Assembly: GCA_030019485.1 (NCBI GenBank)
Contig: JASEEW010000057.1
Coordinates: forward strand, 1-10,464
Source: Thermoplasmatales archaeon
GTDB taxonomy: Archaea > Thermoplasmatota > JASEFT01 > JAUWIS01
Reading direction: 5' to 3'
DNA: 10,464 nt
A program made the translations under genes and the position numbers. Shown here piece by piece: positions 6,450-10,464 of this stretch. Each line of letters begins with the position of its first letter. Position 1 is the first letter of the stretch. The notes under the pieces are model-generated. The model was given only the letters and a program-made list of their open reading frames with translations. It ran no database searches and was not told where the DNA came from.

Positions 6450-6755
6450 ATGATGAAAAAAATTTCTGCAGAAAAAATCGTTAAACCTTATGTAGAAGGA
6501 TCGTTGAAAACTTTTCTAAAAGGGAAAGGGGATCTTAACTGGGTAACAGCAACAATAAAAGTCTCTAATGTTAGAGGAGAAAAACTGAAAAACATTTTTT
6601 GTGAGTTAAAGAAACATGGCGATTCAAGGAGGTATCAGCAGGTTTATCAGGAATGCAGGAAACAGGGATGGTTTAAAGAAAAAAGTAAAGAAGAAGAAAG
6701 TAAACTGTTCACAAGATACAAGTCAGCTATGACTAAGCTACAGGGTGGTAAATGA
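6450..6755 (+). CDS. Unknown small basic protein
   Basis: The product (101 residues from ATG 6450, 104 from GTG 6441) is soluble, strongly basic and mostly helical by composition, with no cysteine motif or membrane segment. It contains LNWVTATIKVSNVRGEKLKNIFCEL, rich in alternating hydrophobic residues, and a charged C-terminal half (RYQQVYQECRKQGWFKEKSKEEE). I do not recognise a family; a nucleic-acid-binding role would fit the charge but is only a guess. The ATG at 6450 has GGTGA five bases upstream. The gene follows the membrane protein directly, with their signals overlapping, so the two are probably translated from one mRNA. Its stop TGA overlaps the ATG of a possible 22-codon peptide. 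Confidence 0.7.
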   Translation: MMKKISAEKIVKPYVEGSLKTFLKGKGDLNWVTATIKVSNVRGEKLKNIFCELKKHGDSRRYQQVYQECRKQGWFKEKSKEEESKLFTRYKSAMTKLQGGK

Positions 6756-6820
6756 AGGAAAATTGCATAGGAAATAAAAGGATAATCACAGACAAATATG
6801 AAACTTGTTGTAACTGTTAA
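6752..6820 (+). CDS. Possible 22-residue cysteine-containing peptide
   Basis: The frame begins with an ATGA overlap at the stop of the preceding gene and ends ETCCNC before TAA. The overlap suits translational coupling and the terminal CC-N-C could bind metal, but the peptide is too short to judge. It has no ribosome site of its own beyond GGTGG just upstream. Chance is quite possible. Confidence 0.2.
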   Translation: MKENCIGNKRIITDKYETCCNC

Positions 6821-6863
6821 GGGAGATATTATGGAAAACGCAGAGTGTTTTTCCGTGAAATAA
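6798..6863 (+). CDS. Possible 21-residue peptide
   Basis: A second short frame (starts MKLVVTVKGDIMENAEC, ends before TAA 6861-6863) overlaps the 22-residue frame in another phase. It has a protein-like strand pattern at its start. No ribosome site is seen before 6798; GGGAG precedes an internal ATG at 6831. It may be a remnant or chance. Confidence 0.12.
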   Translation: MKLVVTVKGDIMENAECFSVK

Positions 6864-6867
6864 AATG

Positions 6868-7701
6868 TCATCTAAATATTTTATCTGTTTTTGAGAAAAC
6901 GACCGGCGCAAAAAACGTTACTGTTAAACCGGTAAGGATAAATCTGATAAAATCAAGATGGGCTGGGATTGCGCCAAATCCCAGGAATACTGCTGAAACC
7001 AGAATTAATCCTATTACTGCCCTTGAGGCCCTTGTTTTATTCTTGATATTGTTTGAAGCATTTATTGTTTTTAACTCCAGAACATATCCAAATGATAATC
7101 CAAAGAGCAGGGAGCATAATTGCAGGGATGCATCATTCATTGATATTAGAAACATGATTAAAGGAATAAAAATGCATAACATTATTTTCTGATAAAAACC
7201 TGGTTTGATTTTTATTCTTGTTTCAAGGTAGTAGAACCATAATGCAGCAGCAATTCCTATCAGAAAACCTCCTATTATGTCAAGAAGGAAATGCACACCA
7301 AGATAAAGCCTTGAAAATGCAACAAGAAAGATGATGATAGAGCCAATCACTGTCACCAGTTTTCTCCTCATAATCGTCATGAGATAACCCCAGAAACCTG
7401 CTGTCACTGTGACATGTCCGCTTGGGAAAGAGTAACCGCCTGCTTCTGTTTTCCACAATGCTTTGCTTGGTCTTGGTGTTCTAAAAATGTTTTTCAGAAA
7501 AACACCAAAGTATCCTAAAAACAAAACCAGGCAGAAAAGTTTAAGACCTGTTTTTTTGCTGAAGCACCAGTAGAGCAGTGATATGAGCAGTATGTAAAAC
7601 ATTATGTCCCCCAGAGATGTTACTCCAGCAAAGAGTTTGTCAAGCAATGGCGAGCCAATACCCTGAACTGTTTTTACAATTCCTTCATCTGCAAGACACA
7701 T
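6868..7701 (-). CDS. PAP2-family membrane phosphatase
   Basis: The protein carries the three-part PAP2 signature. Numbering from GTG 7710 (subtract three for ATG 7701), the parts are KNIFRTPRP (73-81), FPSGH (95-99) and SRLYLGVHFLLD (133-144). The predicted catalytic set is Lys73, Arg80, Ser97, His99, Arg134, His140 and Asp144. About seven to nine hydrophobic helices span the chain, including extra helices after the signature. The family removes phosphate from lipid phosphates or polyprenyl pyrophosphates with the active site facing out of the cytoplasm; the exact substrate cannot be read here. I chose ATG 7701 because AGGTGA (7712-7707) sits five bases upstream, whereas GTG 7710 lies inside that ribosome site. 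It follows the ATP-NAD-kinase-like gene directly and is probably co-transcribed. Confidence 0.92.
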   Translation of the reverse strand: MCLADEGIVKTVQGIGSPLLDKLFAGVTSLGDIMFYILLISLLYWCFSKKTGLKLFCLVLFLGYFGVFLKNIFRTPRPSKALWKTEAGGYSFPSGHVTVTAGFWGYLMTIMRRKLVTVIGSIIIFLVAFSRLYLGVHFLLDIIGGFLIGIAAALWFYYLETRIKIKPGFYQKIMLCIFIPLIMFLISMNDASLQLCSLLFGLSFGYVLELKTINASNNIKNKTRASRAVIGLILVSAVFLGFGAIPAHLDFIRFILTGLTVTFFAPVVFSKTDKIFR

Positions 7702-7702
7702 T

Positions 7703-8800
7703 TTATTCACCTATCTTTTTCATAGTCATCTCATGATAGCCTGTGACAACCTTTCTGTACCCTTTAAGTTTTTTATCAAGTGTTTCATCACCAGTGTCAA
7801 CCAGCAGATTTGGTGTGCTGAGAATTTTTTGTTTTGCTGCAACAATGATAATGTTTTCTGTCCCTACTTTTTTTATCACATCTGGCGACATCTGCTGGTT
7901 TCCCCTTCCGAAAACAAAACCCTGGGCCCCTATTGGTGAAACAACAATTTTCGCTTTTTTTTCATCCTTAATGATATCCAAAAGCTGTTTTTCATTCACA
8001 TCCTTTGCAACAATCCTTTTGTTTTTCATAACATCAACACCAAGAAGTGTTTTCTCGGCATTGAGCAGGTCTGCAATCTCTTTCACTGTTGTACCCGCGC
8101 CCAGAACATACAGAACATCTTTTTCCATCATTTCAACAACATATCTGGCAATGTCTTTTTTTGCAGTTTTCTCATCAGGTGACTGAAAAATGGATTTGCC
8201 TGCCTGAACAAGCATTGGCTTATACGGGATTCTGGCATAACCAAACAGCTTGACATCCAAAATGTTTCTCCTGTATTTTTCCTCATCCGTGTCCATAACC
8301 TCAGCATCCATGAACTCCATTTCATTTTCCAGAAACTCTACCACAATCTCCCCGACTATCCTCGGGTTTAAACCAAAAACTGCTGAATGCATCTTGACAC
8401 CGGATGGTATGCCAATCATTGGAATTTCATGACCAACCACATCATAAACATCCCTTGCAGTCCCATCACCACCGCAAAACAATACAAGGTCAACCTCTTT
8501 CTCTAAAAATTTTCTGCACGCCTTTTTCGTGTCATCTGCTGTTGTTTTTTCAGGCGGAGAATAAACAATCTCATGCTCAAAACCCTTTAAACATTTTTCG
8601 CCCATCTCACCCGAGCAGGTAAAAATCTTCATTTTGTTTTTATAATTCTTCAGGCATTCCATTGCCTTTTTTGCCCTCTCAAAGGAAACAGGCCTTGCAC
8701 CCATTTTTAATGCTTCTTCAACCTTCCCGTCCGTTCCCTTCAAGCCAACCTTTCCCCCCATTCCTGCAACAGGGTTTATTAGGAAGCCAATTTTTTTCAC
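7703..8800 (-). CDS. ATP-NAD kinase-like protein (COG3199 type)
   Basis: Read from GTG 8800, the 365-residue protein begins MKKIGFLINPVAGMGGKVGLKG, the standard start of this archaeal/bacterial family. It contains LVLFCGGDGTARD (105-117), whose GGDGT is the nucleotide-binding signature of NAD/diacylglycerol/polyphosphate kinases, and GIPSGVKMHSAVFG (130-143). Later segments (LYVLGAGTTVKEIADLL, IVVSPIGAQGFVFGRGNQQ) are also family-like. The family is predicted to phosphorylate NAD, but the true substrate is not firmly known. An upstream extension of 70 codons to 9010 is open but not coding: it is not homologous and overlaps the divergent gene. A TATA-like TTTTATG at 8829-8823 lies 25 bases before GTG 8800, so a leaderless mRNA is likely. 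It is followed by the PAP2 gene. Confidence 0.85.
   Translation of the reverse strand: MKKIGFLINPVAGMGGKVGLKGTDGKVEEALKMGARPVSFERAKKAMECLKNYKNKMKIFTCSGEMGEKCLKGFEHEIVYSPPEKTTADDTKKACRKFLEKEVDLVLFCGGDGTARDVYDVVGHEIPMIGIPSGVKMHSAVFGLNPRIVGEIVVEFLENEMEFMDAEVMDTDEEKYRRNILDVKLFGYARIPYKPMLVQAGKSIFQSPDEKTAKKDIARYVVEMMEKDVLYVLGAGTTVKEIADLLNAEKTLLGVDVMKNKRIVAKDVNEKQLLDIIKDEKKAKIVVSPIGAQGFVFGRGNQQMSPDVIKKVGTENIIIVAAKQKILSTPNLLVDTGDETLDKKLKGYRKVVTGYHEMTMKKIGE
7707..7712 (-). promoter_or_regulatory. Ribosome binding site AGGTGA that decides the PAP2 start
   Basis: AGGTGA overlaps the last codons of the upstream gene and is five bases before ATG 7701. An in-frame GTG (7710) is part of the site itself and is unlikely to be the start. 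Confidence 0.6.
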
Positions 8801-8813
8801 AAAACGAAAGTTG

Positions 8814-8868
8814 TTTTGGAGCATAAAAGGTTTTACACATAGATGACAACAAAATGTTTGCTCCAAAA
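8814..8868. repeat. 10-bp perfect inverted repeat in a divergent promoter
   Basis: TTTTGGAGCA (8814-8823) and TGCTCCAAAA (8859-8868) are exact reverse complements with a 35-base spacer. The left arm lies between the TATA-like box and start codon of the kinase gene. Arm centres are 45 bp apart, close to four helical turns, which suits a dimeric or looping regulator. The divergent HTH gene at 8955 is a natural candidate regulator; this is inference. Confidence 0.55.
8823..8829 (-). promoter_or_regulatory. TATA-like box of the ATP-NAD-kinase-like gene
   Basis: TTTTATG on the minus strand is centred about 25 bases before GTG 8800. No Shine-Dalgarno site precedes that GTG. The box touches the left arm of the inverted repeat at 8814-8823. 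Confidence 0.45.
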
Positions 8869-8909
8869 TTTGCCCTACTCTCAAGGCTACTATTTTCCCC
8901 TCTTTCTCC

Positions 8910-8919
8910 TTTATTTTTT
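8910..8919 (+). promoter_or_regulatory. TATA-like element before the two-HTH gene
   Basis: TTTATTTTTT lies about 40 bases before ATG 8955. A start of transcription about 25 bases downstream would leave a short leader that includes the AGGTAG ribosome site (8943-8948), six bases before the ATG. The assignment is weak because the region is generally T-rich. Confidence 0.35.
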
Positions 8920-8954
8920 TGGAAATTGATGAAAAATAAAACAGGTAGAAAACT

Positions 8955-10199
8955 ATGACGGTTGAAGAAAGGATCATAAAATTCCTCAGACAAAATCGAG
9001 GAACATACACGCCAAAGGAGATATCGCAAGCCTTGGGTATTAATTATGATTCTGTGAAGAGAACACTCCTGAGGATGTATAGAAAGAGAATTGTTTTTAA
9101 ATCTTTTAGAAATAACTATCATTTGTTTGAAAGGGACAAAAAGGGACAAGCAAAAGGGACAACACCAAATAACAAGTTTATAGACGAGAAAGTAACAAAA
9201 GGTAACAATGAAAGGGACAAAATTACAAAAAGGGACAAAGCAAAATCCGACGATAAAAATGAAAGTATGAGGTTTTCAAACTCTTTTCAAACTTTCATTC
9301 AAACTTTGCCGCATGTAACGATCAATGATGCATTCAAAAATAATGTCATTGGAACAAGAATCAAAATTTATAAACTGCTGATACATGGCTACCCTAAATC
9401 AAAAATAGCGACGATACTAAAAATAAACAAGGCAACAGTGCAATATCACACCAACATTTTGGAAAAACAAAAAATCGTAAAAAGAGCCCATGGAAGCAAA
9501 TCACCAATACTCTACACACCCGCGGAATATTCATCGTCGATGGAAAAAAACTATTATAAAAACATTATCCCAAAAATCGTGGGGGATGACTCATCACCCA
9601 AAAAATTGTGCAGGGTCCACTGCGACAACTACGTATTCAAAATCCTTGAACAGCCCAAGATAATTCCTCCATGGCATCAATCATGGAATGCCAAGAACAC
9701 AAACTACCGAGAGTTCACAATATTACTCAATGATTGGGATAAACCTGTTAGGGTGCGCCAGATCCAAAATGATTTGCTTGTTATCTTCATGCCTGAAACA
9801 TACCTTGACGCATATGATCTAAAAAACTATGAAAACATTTTGCAAGCAAGAGTTCTTGGTGTAGCAGCATGGCTCCAGAAAAAATACGGCTATCGGTTGG
9901 GTTTGGTTGAGCGCTACCAGAAACCGCACTACGCATTCCCAGAAGACCCCAGTGTAGTTACGCTGGCTAAGAGATTTAATTTATCTGCATCTGATGTCTG
10001 GATGGACGACTCTGATGGACATCCTGAGTGGGAAACCAATGACATAGAACTCGCAAAAATAAAAATCGAAGAACCAAAACTCGTCAAAGAAATCATAAAC
10101 AAGATGAGGGCGCAGGATGAGGTCATAACCAGAATCATCAAACACTGCCCTCTGCTTAAACCGTTGGAGGAGAGGGATGATTTGAAAGGGTACACATAG
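8955..10199 (+). CDS. Unrecognised protein with two helix-turn-helix domains and a long C-terminal domain
   Basis: The 414-residue protein has an N-terminal winged helix (about 1-55: EERIIKFLRQ...PKEISQALGINYDSVKRTLLRMY) and a charged linker with repeated RDK and KG motifs (58-105). A second HTH follows (about 130-185: TRIKIYKLLIHGYPKSKIATILKINKATVQYHTNILEKQKIV). The C-terminal domain of about 200 residues includes WDKPVRVRQIQNDLLVIFM, AAWLQKKYGYRLGL and an acidic/aromatic block WMDDSDGHPEWETND (348-362). I recognise no family for that domain. Paired HTHs with a large extra domain are common in plasmid or virus regulators and replication initiators; that is inference. ATG 8955 has AGGTAG six bases upstream. 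The gene ends in tandem stops TAG TAA. AGGGACAA repeats lie inside the linker, and structured GC-rich DNA follows. Confidence 0.8.
   Translation: MTVEERIIKFLRQNRGTYTPKEISQALGINYDSVKRTLLRMYRKRIVFKSFRNNYHLFERDKKGQAKGTTPNNKFIDEKVTKGNNERDKITKRDKAKSDDKNESMRFSNSFQTFIQTLPHVTINDAFKNNVIGTRIKIYKLLIHGYPKSKIATILKINKATVQYHTNILEKQKIVKRAHGSKSPILYTPAEYSSSMEKNYYKNIIPKIVGDDSSPKKLCRVHCDNYVFKILEQPKIIPPWHQSWNAKNTNYREFTILLNDWDKPVRVRQIQNDLLVIFMPETYLDAYDLKNYENILQARVLGVAAWLQKKYGYRLGLVERYQKPHYAFPEDPSVVTLAKRFNLSASDVWMDDSDGHPEWETNDIELAKIKIEEPKLVKEIINKMRAQDEVITRIIKHCPLLKPLEERDDLKGYT
9132..9238 (+). repeat. Five copies of AGGGACAA inside the linker of the two-HTH gene
   Basis: Copies are at 9132-9139, 9142-9149, 9155-9162, 9213-9220 and 9231-9238, mostly preceded by A or AA. 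The first three fall in three different reading frames, giving RDK, KGQ and KGT. Repetition is therefore at DNA level and not only in the protein. Iteron-like binding sites or slipped-strand expansion are both possible. Confidence 0.7.
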
Positions 10200-10208
10200 T
10201 AATCACGC

Positions 10209-10338
10209 TGTGTAACTGTGCATATGGGCGGGCGGAGATATTAGCTCTGATGCACTGCCCGCCCGCCCCGACGAGTTTATGCGTTGGTGCAGACACAAAC
10301 GGCGAATTTTGTGAACAGCGAAGATGTGCAACTGTGTA
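10209..10338. repeat. Imperfect 14-bp direct repeat in the GC-rich tail
   Basis: TGTGTAACTGTGCA (10209-10222) and TGTGCAACTGTGTA (10325-10338) match at 12 of 14 positions, differing only by C/T swaps. GAACAGC is also repeated between them and just after (10313-10319 and 10342-10348). The copies flank the hairpin at 10226-10268. Confidence 0.5.
10226..10268. repeat. 10-bp GC hairpin just after the two-HTH gene
   Basis: GGGCGGGCGG (10226-10235) and CCGCCCGCCC (10259-10268) are exact reverse complements with a 23-base loop. The stem is entirely G-C, striking in this AT-rich sequence, and lies 27 bases after the gene's stop. It could act as a terminator, an mRNA 3' structure or a DNA cruciform. 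No U-run follows, so a bacterial-style terminator is unlikely. Confidence 0.7.
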
Positions 10339-10374
10339 ACCGAACAGCACCAACGAAGGTTCACTGGTCTGCAC
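10282..10374. repeat. Two overlapping, mutually exclusive inverted repeats
   Basis: CGTTGGTGC (10282-10290) pairs exactly with GCACCAACG (10347-10355). GTGCAGAC (10287-10294) pairs exactly with GTCTGCAC (10367-10374). The two left arms share 10287-10290, so only one pairing can form fully at a time. This could be an RNA that switches structure, or nested protein-binding palindromes. Confidence 0.55.
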
Positions 10375-10396
10375 AACGTTTGTTTTATTCGCTTGT

Positions 10397-10460
10397 GGCG
10401 TGCCTTCCGCTCAGGGGTCCCCCTATTTTCAGGGGGATGCCCTTTCGCTCCAGGCACGCC
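10397..10460. repeat. Nested hairpin at the right edge of the window
   Basis: The outer arms GGCGTGCC (10397-10404) and GGCACGCC (10453-10460) are exact reverse complements. Inside, AGGG (10413-10416) pairs with CCCT (10440-10443), and CCCCCT (10419-10424) pairs with AGGGGG (10431-10436) around a six-base loop. The internal loops carry similar TTCCGCTC and TTCGCTCC. It resembles a mobile-element end, a structured RNA or a repeated palindrome. The window ends four bases later, so its context is missing. Confidence 0.7.
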
Positions 10461-10464
10461 CTAA

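Larger units (their letters stand above)
10200..10464. other. GC-rich non-coding tail of 265 bases
   Basis: After the tandem stop the sequence becomes clearly richer in G and C than any gene in the window and fills with palindromes and repeats. I find no tRNA, rRNA, SRP RNA or RNase P signature. Open frames on the minus strand run through the palindromes and do not look like real proteins. A structured RNA, origin or element end is the most sensible reading. Confidence 0.5.

Noticed and set aside
8801..9010. N-terminal extension of the ATP-NAD-kinase-like frame
   Set aside because: It is open but lacks family similarity, contains the kinase gene's own promoter and inverted repeat, and overlaps the divergent gene. 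The family start is at 8800.
9132..9238. CRISPR array
   Set aside because: Repeats are only eight bases, spacing is irregular (10, 13, 58, 18) and they lie inside a good coding frame.
10226..10268. Bacterial-style intrinsic terminator
   Set aside because: The stem is strong but the loop is long and no T-run follows. Archaeal termination does not normally need such a stem.
10282..10355. Integron attC site
   Set aside because: The arms begin GTTGG and end CCAAC, but do not fit GTTRRRY and RYYYAAC in full, and no integron integrase is present.
10203..10457. 84-codon minus-strand frame in the GC-rich tail
   Set aside because: It runs through several perfect palindromes, has a composition unlike the other proteins and no recognisable motif. 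GC-rich sequence is open by chance.
10200..10464. tRNA, SRP RNA or RNase P RNA gene
   Set aside because: No T-loop, SRP-type or RNase P core motif could be found despite the structure and GC richness.

Overview
The window looks like a chromosomal segment of an archaeon, probably euryarchaeal, with an AT-rich genome. It carries the archaeal helicase Hel308, the KEOPS subunit Cgi121, an aIF2-beta with a C-terminal TRAM domain, a Trm112-type zinc protein and a COG3199-type ATP-NAD kinase homologue. Several genes have a TATA-like box about 25 bases before the start codon, the usual layout of archaeal leaderless transcripts. Others have GGAGG or GGTGA Shine-Dalgarno sites. I cannot name the lineage.

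Layout. Positions 1-3325 (minus strand) form one tight operon: hel308, cgi121 (ATGA overlap), a two-HTH regulator and the start of a small membrane protein that leaves the window. A divergent promoter region (3326-3407) holds an 11-bp direct repeat and drives aIF2-beta-TRAM on the plus strand. Convergent to it is a minus-strand locus (4016-4456) encoding a two-helix membrane zinc-ribbon protein split by one in-frame TAG. Next, on the plus strand, come UbiX (prenyl-FMN synthase), a membrane-anchored Ig-like/FKBP prolyl isomerase broken by an apparent -1 frameshift, a 56-residue Trm112-like protein, a small hydrophobic membrane protein and an unknown basic protein. A minus-strand pair follows: the ATP-NAD-kinase-like protein and a PAP2 membrane phosphatase.

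The right end (8801-10464) looks accessory. A divergent promoter with a 10-bp inverted repeat precedes an unrecognised 414-residue protein with two helix-turn-helix domains. Its linker DNA contains five copies of AGGGACAA, the first three in three different reading frames, which points to a DNA-level role. The gene is followed by about 260 bases of visibly GC-richer, non-coding sequence packed with perfect inverted repeats: a 10-bp GC hairpin, two mutually exclusive long-range pairings and a nested terminal hairpin. Initiator-like protein, iteron-like repeats and structured tail together resemble a replication, maintenance or regulatory module of an integrated element. That is inference; no recombinase, transposase or other mobility gene is visible.

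Functionally, the left operon joins DNA repair (Hel308) with the tRNA t6A machinery (Cgi121). The centre covers translation initiation, flavin cofactor synthesis and extracytoplasmic folding. The kinase/phosphatase pair suggests nucleotide or lipid-phosphate metabolism. The most interesting places are the TAG-split zinc-ribbon gene, the frameshifted FKBP gene and the repeat-rich module at the right end.
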